Of a DNA stretch of 64,000 bases, positions 33,915-42,047 are shown in pieces. The notes under the pieces were generated by a model. The model searched no databases, had not been told where the DNA came from, and saw only the letters and a program-made list of their open reading frames with translations. The number at the start of each line of letters is the position of its first letter. Position 1 is the stretch's first letter. The DNA lies in the NCBI GenBank assembly GCA_039680605.1, contig JBDKTA010000050.1, forward strand, positions 62,001-126,000, in the 5' to 3' direction. This DNA comes from Planctomycetaceae bacterium (GTDB taxonomy: Bacteria; Planctomycetota; Phycisphaerae; SM23-33). The position numbers and the translations under genes are program-made.

Positions 33915-35708
33915 TCAACGGCCCAGGATCTTGGTTGAGGCCAGCGCGGCGGCGGTGAAGATCGGGGCGTAGAGGTCTTCGTAGTACCACAGGCTGGCGA
34001 AGTAGAGGCCGATGGGGGCGTGCTCGAATCGGGTGCCGGCGTCGGTGGCGGCCAGGAGGAATCGCACGCCGGCGGCGACCGCCTGGCGGGCGGCCTGGGA
34101 CTGCGCCGGCGGCAGGACCGCCCCTGCCGTAGCGAGCGCCTCGACCGCCAGGGCGGTCTCTTCGATTGACGCAGCCATCCCCGGCGCGCCGCCCCATCCG
34201 CCATTGTCGCCCTGCGCGCTGATGAGCCAGTTCGCCGCGCGGGGGAGCAGGTCATCCCGGGGAGTTGGGCAGGTCGCCAGCGCCAGCAGCACGCGGCTGG
34301 TGCCGTAAGTGGGATTGGCCTGGGCGGGCGCGTTCTCGTTGCCGAACCACAGTGGCAGGAATGAGCCGTGGTGCTGTTGCGCGCGTGCGAGAAACCTCCA
34401 GGCCTTTTTCGTTGCCGCGTCAATCTGCTCTTGCAGTTCGAGATCCATGTGGGGTTTCCACGCGTTCCAGGCACGCAGGGCGTGCGCGGTCAGGTCGGCG
34501 CAGCTTCGGTCGAAGGGCAGGCGCCCCCAGCCGCGGCAGAAGGTCGGTATCCCGCCGTCGCGATTCTGCAGGCCCATCAGCCACAGCGCCCCGGCCACGG
34601 CAGAGCGGCCGGCCGCGGCGTCGTCGGATCCCAGCGCATGCAGGGCGAGCATGGCTCCGGCTGTGTCGTCGGCGTCCGGCACGCCGCCGGAGAGGTTGGT
34701 CCATGCCCACCCGCCGGCCTCGGCGCCGGTATATGGATGCACCTGCTTGTGCTGGCACGACAGGATCCACGCGCGAAGCGAGGCTCGCTGTGAGTCGTCA
34801 AGGCCTGACGGCATGGCGTTTACCGCCAGCGTGGTGACCCACGTGGCGAGGTTGGTGTCGATCGGCCAGGACCCGTCGCTGCGCATCGTGCTCTTGAGAA
34901 AGCCCACACCGGCGGCCACGGTGGCGTGATCGCCAAAGCCGGAACTGATAAGAGCGGCCGTGACGAAACTTGTCAGTGGGGCGGCCTCAAGAAAACCGCC
35001 TGACTCAGGCTGGATGCGGGCGAGCTTTCGCAGCGCGGCGCCCAGCACGGCGTCGCGAAGAGGACGCAGCAGCGAGCGAGGGCGGCGGTGATGGTGGACG
35101 GCGGCGCCAATGGCGATCAGCGCCGGCAGGGCGTAGCTGACCATTGGCAGGCGGAGCCATCGCAGCAGGCGGTGGGGGAGGATGGCCAGTTCGAAGGGTA
35201 GCGGCGGGATGCAACTCCACAAAGAGTCCTGGGTCACTGAAGTGACCAGGCCGTGATCAAGCAGTCCGCTCATGGCGCAGGCGGCGAGGATGGGCGTGGC
35301 GAAGGTTCGATCATCGCCGTAGGCGGCGGTAACGGCGGCGGCGATGGACCTGGCGTCCAACGAGCCGGTTTGGGAAGAGACGTACTCTCTGGCGCGATCG
35401 AGGCCATCGCTGTCGCTGTCGTGTTTCGCGGCGGCGAAGGCCGATAACACCAGCAGCGTCGTCGCGAGGTTCGAGGCGCTGCGGTCGGTGTCGCCCCAGC
35501 CGCCGTCGGCGTTCTGGTTGGCGATCAGCCACGCCAGCGACGGCTGTACGTCGTCGCCGTGCATCGCCAGCGCCATCGCGGCCGTGGCGGTGGAGAGGGC
35601 GCTGCTGGAAAGCCGGCCACTCCAGTGATCGCCTTTGTCCAGTTCATCCATCAGGCGACGACGCACGTTGGCGAGGGCGGCATCGATCTGGGCGGCGCAT
35701 TGGCTCAT
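33915..35708 (-). CDS. Squalene-hopene-cyclase-like class II terpene cyclase
   Basis: 597 residues, slightly shorter than bacterial hopene cyclases. Repeated QW-like motifs occur (QNADGGWGD, SGGFLEA, RSDGSWPI, QNRDGGIPTF, QGDNGGWGG). The catalytic acid motif D-x-D-D is present as D345-A-D-D348 in GGVPDADDTAGAMLAL, aligned with GGWAW just upstream, as in hopene cyclases. This supports protonation-initiated cyclisation of a polyprenyl substrate. A hydrophobic patch (about 185-205) may face the membrane. Product unknown: the adjacent genes do not include squalene synthase. It starts 9 bp after the stop of the second toroid gene. Confidence 0.82.
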   Translation of the reverse strand: MSQCAAQIDAALANVRRRLMDELDKGDHWSGRLSSSALSTATAAMALAMHGDDVQPSLAWLIANQNADGGWGDTDRSASNLATTLLVLSAFAAAKHDSDSDGLDRAREYVSSQTGSLDARSIAAAVTAAYGDDRTFATPILAACAMSGLLDHGLVTSVTQDSLWSCIPPLPFELAILPHRLLRWLRLPMVSYALPALIAIGAAVHHHRRPRSLLRPLRDAVLGAALRKLARIQPESGGFLEAAPLTSFVTAALISSGFGDHATVAAGVGFLKSTMRSDGSWPIDTNLATWVTTLAVNAMPSGLDDSQRASLRAWILSCQHKQVHPYTGAEAGGWAWTNLSGGVPDADDTAGAMLALHALGSDDAAAGRSAVAGALWLMGLQNRDGGIPTFCRGWGRLPFDRSCADLTAHALRAWNAWKPHMDLELQEQIDAATKKAWRFLARAQQHHGSFLPLWFGNENAPAQANPTYGTSRVLLALATCPTPRDDLLPRAANWLISAQGDNGGWGGAPGMAASIEETALAVEALATAGAVLPPAQSQAARQAVAAGVRFLLAATDAGTRFEHAPIGLYFASLWYYEDLYAPIFTAAALASTKILGR

Positions 35709-35717
35709 GGCTGAAAT

Positions 35718-36659
35718 TTACCTTGCCAGACAGCCGCAGGCCAGCAGCCCGTAATAGAGGTACTCGACGTCGACCATCGCGTCGTCGCCCCATGTTGAGC
35801 GAAAGGCCCCGCTCTCGTGCCGGCAGGCAATGTAAACGAATTCGCGGCAGACTTGGCGCACGTCTGCCAACGAAGCGTTGGCCGACTTCAACGCATGCAA
35901 GGCGACCGCCGTCGAGAGCAGATCGGGCTGCGGCGCCCCTTCCCATGCGACGAAGCCTCTGTGACCGAAGTCTCCCTCGATGCGGCACTGACGGATCAGC
36001 CACTCCACATGCCGTCTCTCGGCGGGGCGGCCCAGGTGTCGCAGCACGATCATCGCCGCGGCCGTGGCGGGAACGTTGGCGATGGGAATCAAAGAGGAGT
36101 TGGTGAACCCGCCTTCGGCCGTCGCCAGTTGTTCCAGGGCTTGTGCGAGTTGATCGCTCTGAGGCAACGGCCGGCGCAGGTCCTGGTAAGCTCCCATCGC
36201 GAGAAACGCGTCATAGGCGCTGCCCTCGCGGCTGGCGGGGGTTTGGGCGTATCCACCGTCGGCGCTGCGGTATGACTCGATGCGTTTGAGGATATCGTCG
36301 GCCAGTCCCGGCGGCATCTGTGAGTGTTCCATCGCCGCCAGCGAAATCCAGCAGCGAGCCAGGCACGCCAGGTGGGTCAGGTCCAGGTTGGTCTTGCAGT
36401 ATTCCTCCAGGCATAGCCGGTGGCCGCCGGGGCTGTGCAACCCGAAGTACAGGTGCAGGTCCAGCGCTTCGAGGCACTGGTATCCGAACATCGTGTAGTA
36501 GAGATCGGAACTGGTTTGCCCGGCGCTGTTGGAGCCGCCGAAGCCGCCGTCGACGGTGCTGAACAGCGGGAGGAACCTCTTGACGGCCTCCATGCCGCTG
36601 CTGTCCAGGGCGGTGCAGCCGCGGCGCAGGGCGGCTTGGAGTTCATCGCGAATGGTCAT
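35718..36659 (-). CDS. Prenyltransferase/terpene-cyclase alpha-alpha toroid protein
   Basis: 313 residues from ATG 36659, which lies inside the end of the polyprenyl synthase gene (17-bp overlap). Repeats typical of the squalene-cyclase/protein prenyltransferase beta fold: STVDGGFGGSNSAG, SADGGYAQTP, TAEGGFTNSS and a last blade ending TWGDDAMVDVEYLYYGLLA. There is no D-x-D-D motif, and the zinc triad of protein prenyltransferases cannot be assigned with confidence. It may be a second cyclase domain, an accessory protein or a prenyl-binding subunit for the larger cyclase beside it. Confidence 0.72.
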   Translation of the reverse strand: MTIRDELQAALRRGCTALDSSGMEAVKRFLPLFSTVDGGFGGSNSAGQTSSDLYYTMFGYQCLEALDLHLYFGLHSPGGHRLCLEEYCKTNLDLTHLACLARCWISLAAMEHSQMPPGLADDILKRIESYRSADGGYAQTPASREGSAYDAFLAMGAYQDLRRPLPQSDQLAQALEQLATAEGGFTNSSLIPIANVPATAAAMIVLRHLGRPAERRHVEWLIRQCRIEGDFGHRGFVAWEGAPQPDLLSTAVALHALKSANASLADVRQVCREFVYIACRHESGAFRSTWGDDAMVDVEYLYYGLLACGCLAR

Positions 36660-38241
36660 CGCAGCAGCCCATGCGGCCGAGGTCGTTGAAGATGGCCGCC
36701 AGCACGCGGCGGCACAGGCCCTTGAGGGCGACGTTGGTGAGGCCGCCCAGGGCATCGATGGCTCGGCGCTTGAAGCCGCTCAGCAGTGCCTCGGCGGCGG
36801 CTCGCGGATCCTGGTCCGGTCGTTCGGCGGCCAGCGAGGGCAGGATGGACAGTCCGCCGTCGCTCTCATCGGCCAGGTCGTCGTGAATTTGATATGCCGC
36901 GCCCAGCGCCTGGCTGTACGAGGCCAGCGCTTTGAGCACGTCCTCGCCCGCGCCGCCATAGATGGCGCCCAGTTCCAAAGCGACCTGGAACGCCGGGGCG
37001 GTCTTCATGCGGTGGATTTCGAGGATGTCAGAGACCGGGAGCACGGGCGGGACGCCCGTGCTACGGGGGTGCCATGGCGGCTGTTTTTCAGCCGCCATGT
37101 TTGTCCAGGCCAGTTCGCGGCCTTGACCGAGGCACAGGTCGCGATGGCCGTTGCTTGCGGCCAACAGCATTGCGGCCATTCGCTCCGGCGCGGCGCCGCA
37201 CTGGGCGATGAGACGGTATCCCTGCCCCAGCAGCAGGTCGCCGACGTTGAGGGCGATCGGCACGCCGTGGCTCTGATGGAGCGTCTGTTCGCCGTAGCGG
37301 CTGGCGTCGGCGTCTTCGATGTCGTCGTGGATCAGCGAGGCCTTGTGGAAACACTCGACGGCCATCGCCAGCGTGTGAAGCTCTCCAGTCGCTTCGCCGC
37401 TTTGGCCGCTCAACGCCGCAGCGGCACAAACTGTCAGCAGCGGGCGCCATCGTTTGCCTGCCCGCGCCAGCCACGCCCGGGCGAGTTCGTCGGCCGGCCC
37501 GGCGACGTCGCCGAAGATGTCGTCGATCGCCTCGGGCGTGAACCAGCTCTCCACTTGTGTTCGCAGGGCCTGCAGATCGATGCATCCCCCGGCGTCGCTG
37601 CTGGCGTAGAGGGCTTCCCACAGCCAGTCTTCATCGAGAGAGGTATCGACGCACCCATCCTGCAGCAGCGGCAGGGCGATGCCCGGCACGGCGGCGGCTT
37701 CCATGTACGGATAGACGCTGCGAAGGGTCGCCAGGCAACTGACGCCGATGACGGCCTGCACCTGCCCCGACTGGATCAGCGACATCACTACCGGCGAGCC
37801 CTCGGCAACGAGCGTGACGTATCCGAGGCGCTGGGCTTCGGTTTCAAAATCGCCGATGGCGCATCCGCCGCAGCGGCGGCACGTCAAGCCGAGCGGATCG
37901 ACGTCGGCCTTGCAGGAGGGCGCAAGTCTAAGGCACTGGGGCAGCAGCAGCATCCGGCGGTTCATGGGGACCGCCGCTACGGTGGGGCGCCACAATTCAT
38001 TGCTGAGGATGACGGCGGCGAATTCTTCGAACTGGTGGGCAAGCCCCGCCTCGGTCAGGGCCGCACGGCCATGCCGCACGAGGGCGTCCAGCGGCAGCGG
38101 GGGCGTGAGGGCGCATCGGGCGGCGTAGTCGCGGCAGGCGGCGCGCACGTCCTGGCGCTGCCGGGCGGTTGGGGGAATGCCCGGGCCGGCGTCTCGCGCG
38201 GGTCGAAGGGTCCGGGGGTTATTCTGCAGCCGATCAGTCAT
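36643..38241 (-). CDS. DUF116-polyprenyl synthase fusion
   Basis: 532 residues. Residues about 75-215 form a DUF116-like Cys-rich domain (PQCLRLAPSC, then CRRCGGCAIGD, and GVSCLATL). Residues about 245-530 are a trans-isoprenyl diphosphate synthase with both aspartate-rich motifs, D306-D-I-E-D310 and D454-D-L-A-D458, plus AGKRWRPLL and GQGREL. This domain should elongate allylic diphosphates with isopentenyl diphosphate. Residues 381-402 are a repeat-derived insert (PPWHPRSTGVPPV) just before the KTA helix. ATG 38241 overlaps the radical SAM stop (ATGA). The Fe-S-like DUF116 domain fused to a synthase is unusual. Confidence 0.85.
   Translation of the reverse strand: MTDRLQNNPRTLRPARDAGPGIPPTARQRQDVRAACRDYAARCALTPPLPLDALVRHGRAALTEAGLAHQFEEFAAVILSNELWRPTVAAVPMNRRMLLLPQCLRLAPSCKADVDPLGLTCRRCGGCAIGDFETEAQRLGYVTLVAEGSPVVMSLIQSGQVQAVIGVSCLATLRSVYPYMEAAAVPGIALPLLQDGCVDTSLDEDWLWEALYASSDAGGCIDLQALRTQVESWFTPEAIDDIFGDVAGPADELARAWLARAGKRWRPLLTVCAAAALSGQSGEATGELHTLAMAVECFHKASLIHDDIEDADASRYGEQTLHQSHGVPIALNVGDLLLGQGYRLIAQCGAAPERMAAMLLAASNGHRDLCLGQGRELAWTNMAAEKQPPWHPRSTGVPPVLPVSDILEIHRMKTAPAFQVALELGAIYGGAGEDVLKALASYSQALGAAYQIHDDLADESDGGLSILPSLAAERPDQDPRAAAEALLSGFKRRAIDALGGLTNVALKGLCRRVLAAIFNDLGRMGCCDDHSR
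37039..37099. repeat. In-frame palindrome pair in the polyprenyl synthase gene
   Basis: GCACGGGCGGGACGCCCGTGC is followed directly by a hairpin with an 11-bp stem (CATGGCGGCTG, 5-nt loop, CAGCCGCCATG; 37073-37099). Two repeat families are therefore joined and translated as a 22-residue insert. Confidence 0.85.
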
Positions 38242-39779
38242 GAGGGCCTCTCATCGGCGGCGATGCGTTTGCCCAGGCGGGCGAACCGCCGCCGCCAGAG
38301 CATGACCTCGCCGCGTCCCAGCGTCTGGTAGACGCTGCGTCGCAGCCATGATACCCCGCCCGCTCGCTGATTGTCCCAGAACAATAATGGGACGCGCTTG
38401 AAATTGAGCTCGTAGCATTCGCTGAACAGCGCCAGGTGGTCGGCCCGCATGTCGGCGGTGGTAAAGGCGGGCGCCGGGTCGCCATTCATTGCCGGCACGT
38501 AGAAGACCGGGAAGATCACGCACGGCCCGGCAGAAAGCTCTCGTACCAGACGGTGCGTGGCGGCGATATCCTGTGATGTCTCGCCGGGCAGGCCCAGCAC
38601 GATGCTGAAGACCGGGAAGAATCCGCTCTCCCGCAATCGCGCGGCGGTCTGGCGCACCAGGTCGGCCCAGTCGTCGGCGGCGAAAGGCCCCAGCTTGCCC
38701 GCACCATTGGCGGCGACAAGTCGGCCGCTGGCGCTCTCGACGCCGACGTTCACCCAGAGGTACTCGCAAGGCCGGTCCCAGGTCAGCAGGCGGCGGATCT
38801 CGGTCAGCTCCCGCGTCTCAAGCTGAACGATCGACGCGACGTTGGCATGGTCGATCTGCATGAACGACAGGTCGGCGGTCTTGCGCATCGCCTCGAGCAG
38901 TCCGCACAGGGCAGGCACGTTCAGCTTCCAGCCGGCGGCGCCGTAGCGGAAGAAATCTTCGCTGCCGCTGACGACCGCCCGCAGGCCGGCCGCCGCGTTC
39001 GCCTCGAGATCCGCCAAAATCAGATCCTGCCCCAGATGCACCATCGCCTTGGCCGAGCTGGTGCAGAAGGTGCAGCCGTTGCCGCAGCCTCGCGAGAGCT
39101 CGAGAGCGCCCATGAGACTGGCGCCGCGGATCGGGGCTATCGCGTCCAGGCACGTGCCTTGCTCTACCACGTGGGCCGGCGGCGTGCGGCCGGCGAGGAT
39201 CGATTCGATCAGAGCCGGTCCGGCCGATTCGAAGTAGCCTTCGAAGACCGTGTCGATGCCTTGCCGCTGCGCCGCGGCCGGGTCGGCGGCCCACTGCCAG
39301 GCCCCCGCGCCGCCGGCGACGACCGTGAAACCATGCCGCTCCTTGGCGGCCTTGATGTGCTGCATCATCTCGCCGGTCAACTTGGCGGTGTAAAGCTCGC
39401 CGCCGCAGAACCAGTGGGTGGTGGTGTTGCTCATGGCTTGGCCCAGCGGGTCGCTCGAGCTGACAGCCACGATCTTCGTCCAAGGCCCCAGCAGGCGGTG
39501 CAGGGTTTCGGGCGTGGCGACGGCGACATCCGCCTCGGTCAGGCCGCTTGCCCGCAACGCCGACTCGACGCGACGCAGGCCCAGCGGCGCGGCTTTGGCT
39601 CGCCCGGCCGTGTCGGTGGGCATGGGCGGCGAGAGCAGGTGTCGCATCATGAATCGCGGCGTGCTGGTGGTCTGCATGGTGCCGAAGATGCCCTCGAACA
39701 ACACGCTGTAGTTGCCGCTGAGGGTGCGGTCGGCCACCAGCACGACCGAGGGCTGCAGGGTTGGGCTACTTTGAGTCAT
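38238..39779 (-). CDS. Radical SAM protein with B12-binding-like N-terminal domain
   Basis: 513 residues from ATG 39779 (14-bp overlap with the ferredoxin gene). The N-terminal 200 residues look like a cobalamin-binding Rossmann domain of the radical SAM group (VVLVADRTLSGNY ... VAVSSSDPLG), but the D-x-H-x2-G corrinoid motif is not seen. The SAM cluster motif is C-x3-C-x2-C in SRGCGNGCTFCTS (about 237-249). SIVLGLPGET and WVNVGVESASG are typical of the radical SAM barrel. Placed between a ferredoxin and a polyprenyl synthase, it is a candidate lipid- or isoprenoid-modifying enzyme; this is inference. Confidence 0.82.
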   Translation of the reverse strand: MTQSSPTLQPSVVLVADRTLSGNYSVLFEGIFGTMQTTSTPRFMMRHLLSPPMPTDTAGRAKAAPLGLRRVESALRASGLTEADVAVATPETLHRLLGPWTKIVAVSSSDPLGQAMSNTTTHWFCGGELYTAKLTGEMMQHIKAAKERHGFTVVAGGAGAWQWAADPAAAQRQGIDTVFEGYFESAGPALIESILAGRTPPAHVVEQGTCLDAIAPIRGASLMGALELSRGCGNGCTFCTSSAKAMVHLGQDLILADLEANAAAGLRAVVSGSEDFFRYGAAGWKLNVPALCGLLEAMRKTADLSFMQIDHANVASIVQLETRELTEIRRLLTWDRPCEYLWVNVGVESASGRLVAANGAGKLGPFAADDWADLVRQTAARLRESGFFPVFSIVLGLPGETSQDIAATHRLVRELSAGPCVIFPVFYVPAMNGDPAPAFTTADMRADHLALFSECYELNFKRVPLLFWDNQRAGGVSWLRRSVYQTLGRGEVMLWRRRFARLGKRIAADERPS

Positions 39780-40557
39780 GGCAATCGCAGTCGCAGCCGC
39801 AATCGGAATTTGAGGCGTCAGAATCACTGCAGGCGCACTTGCCGTCGCCGCTGCAATCGCAATCGCATGCTTTTCGTTCGCTCATGGCCTGCTGCAGTTG
39901 CTCGGCCGTCACGCTGCGGCGGCGCAGGGCTTCGTAGGCATCGCTCTTGAGCAGGTCGTTGAGATTCGCTCCGGCGGCGCGTTCCCCGCGGCCGTTGATC
40001 TCGGGCGAGGCGTGCTTGGCGAAGAGGATCGCCCCCTGGGGGCAGACGCGGGCGCAGGCGGGGCAGCTCAGCTTGCAGTTGCGGGGCTTGGAGACGACGA
40101 CGCGGCCGTCGTCGCCCAGGCTGTACACGCCGAAGAGGCAGAAGTTCATGCACTGCTTGCAGCCGCTGCAGCGGTCGTAGTCGAGGACGGGATACCAGCC
40201 GGTCCAGCCTTGGACCATGGCAGGGGGGGCGGCGACGGGTGCGGGACCGCCAGGGGCCGCGTTGCAGGCCTGAAGCGCCTCGGGAAGGTTTGCAGGAATG
40301 CTCAAGTCGATCAGTCTTGTGCCCTCAGCCAGCGCCTCGCCCGCGAAATCGGCAAGCCATCGCACAGCGCGGGCGCTGCAGGCCAGCACGATATCCGCCG
40401 CGGGCAGAGGCCGGCGGTTGGCCGCCAGCACGCATAGATCGTCGACGACGGTGACGCCGTCGCGTCCGGCCAGCGCCTGATGCATCGCCGCGACCGAGCC
40501 TGGATCGAGGGTGCGGGCGTTGGAGCACAGGCACAAGAGTATCTTCTTCGTCGGCAT
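39766..40557 (-). CDS. Ferredoxin-type protein with Cys/Asp-rich tail
   Basis: 263 residues. Residues 1-110 resemble a Rossmann-like domain (KKILLCLCSNARTLDPG ... DIVLACSARAVRWL), as in HdrA-associated or 'NIL-type' proteins. The middle has two Fe-S motifs, CSGCKQCMNFC and CKLSCPACARVCPQG. The last 30 or so residues are extraordinary: runs of CDCDCSGDGKCAC and CGCDCDCHD, likely a metal-binding tail. It is the likely electron donor for the radical SAM enzyme that overlaps its end. GGAGG precedes ATG 40557 with long spacing. Confidence 0.8.
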   Translation of the reverse strand: MPTKKILLCLCSNARTLDPGSVAAMHQALAGRDGVTVVDDLCVLAANRRPLPAADIVLACSARAVRWLADFAGEALAEGTRLIDLSIPANLPEALQACNAAPGGPAPVAAPPAMVQGWTGWYPVLDYDRCSGCKQCMNFCLFGVYSLGDDGRVVVSKPRNCKLSCPACARVCPQGAILFAKHASPEINGRGERAAGANLNDLLKSDAYEALRRRSVTAEQLQQAMSERKACDCDCSGDGKCACSDSDASNSDCGCDCDCHDSK

Positions 40558-40606
40558 GTCGATGCTAATCCTCCGCTGTGACCTCTCCTGCACAATCTTG
40601 ACTCGG

Positions 40607-40642
40607 GGGCGCGGCGGTGGGGAAAAGACCGCCATGGCGCCC
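40607..40642. repeat. Degenerate GGCGC/GCCATGGCGCC inverted repeat
   Basis: GGGCGCGGCGGT (40607-40618) pairs imperfectly with ACCGCCATGGCGCCC (40628-40642) in the 102-bp gap at the head of the ferredoxin gene. It is a divergent member of the GCCATGGCGGC family. Confidence 0.5.
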
Positions 40643-40659
40643 GAGTGCTCGACCGCTGA

Positions 40660-41853
40660 TCATTTTGATCCCACGCAGACCAGGTCGCCGTCGGCGTTGC
40701 GGGCATAGATGCGCCCGCCGGACAGGACCGGGGCCGTCCAGCACTTGCCCGCCAGGATCTTGACAGCCAGCAGTTCTTTGTACGCCGCGGGAGCGGCCTC
40801 GGCGATCACCAGTTTGCCGTCCTCGCTCAGGACGATCAGTTTCCCGTCGGCGGCCATCAGAGAACCTTTGCCCAGGCCTTCCTTCTTCCAGAGGCTCTTG
40901 CCGTCGGCGAGATTCAGGCAGACCAGGCTGCTCTCGTCGAATCCGTACACGTGGCCGTCGATCAGGACGGCGGTGTTGAAGTGCGCCCGCATGTTGGCGT
41001 TCTGCCAGAGCACTTTGGGTTTGCCGCCGGCGATGGAAACCAGGGCGCAGCCCTTATTGTACCCGCTGGAGATGAAGATGTTGTCGCCCGATACGATCGG
41101 GTCGGCGATGTTCGCGTCGTACTCTGTCCGCCAGGGATGCTGCCAGAGCTTCTTGCCGCTGGCGGCGTCGATGCCGTAAAGATGGTCCTTGCCGAAGATC
41201 GCCAGGCATTCTTTGCCGCCGTCGACATAGGGCACAGGCGTGGCGTAGCCCGAGCACTCGGGCCCGCTCTGCCAGAGCAACTTGCCGGAAGCCTTGTCCA
41301 ACGCCACGCCCGCCGTGCCCAGGTTGATCAGCAGCATCTTGCCCTGCACGATGGCGCTGGACCCGAACGCCCACGTGGGCGTTTGGGCGTTAATAGCCTT
41401 GGCGACATCGTTCTGCCAGGCGAGCTTGCCGTCGGCCGCGGCCAGGCAGAACACCTGCCCCCACTTGCTGACGGCGTAGACCTTGTCCCCGTCGACCGCC
41501 ACGGTGGCATGCGGGCCGCCTTCGTAGTACTTGGCGCCCTTGTCGCCGGCGAAGGAGTAGACCCACTGCTGCTTGCCGGTGGCGGCGTCGAAGCAATAGA
41601 CGCCGTTGCGGTTGGACGCGTAGCCCATGGTATAGACCCTCGAGTCGGCCACGGCGATTGACGAGAACCCTGTGCCGACCTTGGCCTTCCACAGCACTAC
41701 CGGTCGCGAGGCCTGCCACTTGGCCAACCAGCCCGTTTCGGCGGAAATACCGTTGTGGCCTGGCCCGCGCCAGTTGGGCCAGTCCGCCGCCACCGCGCAG
41801 GCGCCCAGGACGATCATCGACAGCACAGCCGGTATCATCGCTCGAGTCTTCAT
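40660..41853 (-). CDS. Exported PQQ-like beta-propeller protein
   Basis: 397 residues with a signal peptide (MIPAVLSMIVLGACAVAA) and the opening WPNWRGPGHNGIS. Blades follow the pattern ATGKQQWVYSFAG, DGKLAWQNDV, SGKLLWQSGPE, SGKKLWQHPW and DGKSLWKKEG. No quinoprotein active site is identifiable. ATG 41853 follows GGAG; the longer open frame upstream lacks support. It is the first gene of the long minus-strand cluster, separated from the ferredoxin gene by a 102-bp gap with a repeat, so a separate transcript is possible. Confidence 0.83.
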   Translation of the reverse strand: MKTRAMIPAVLSMIVLGACAVAADWPNWRGPGHNGISAETGWLAKWQASRPVVLWKAKVGTGFSSIAVADSRVYTMGYASNRNGVYCFDAATGKQQWVYSFAGDKGAKYYEGGPHATVAVDGDKVYAVSKWGQVFCLAAADGKLAWQNDVAKAINAQTPTWAFGSSAIVQGKMLLINLGTAGVALDKASGKLLWQSGPECSGYATPVPYVDGGKECLAIFGKDHLYGIDAASGKKLWQHPWRTEYDANIADPIVSGDNIFISSGYNKGCALVSIAGGKPKVLWQNANMRAHFNTAVLIDGHVYGFDESSLVCLNLADGKSLWKKEGLGKGSLMAADGKLIVLSEDGKLVIAEAAPAAYKELLAVKILAGKCWTAPVLSGGRIYARNADGDLVCVGSK

Positions 41854-42047
41854 CGCCGATCTCCGCTTTTGGGTCAGGGGTCGTTCCGCTGCCGCGAGAG
41901 AGCGAGTGTAACGTTCTGGCAACCAAAATTCCAGCCGACTCGCTCCGGGGCCCCGCTGCGGCAGATCGCGGCGACGACTGGATTTTTCGCGCGCACGTGT
42001 CATAATGTCTGGCCTTGCTGGCGGGCCAGACCCGCGGGAGTTTGCTG

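Noticed and set aside
36529-38331. 600-residue plus-strand frame opposite the polyprenyl synthase
   Set aside because: Opposite a gene with both D-D-x-x-D motifs; no domain recognised in the antisense product.
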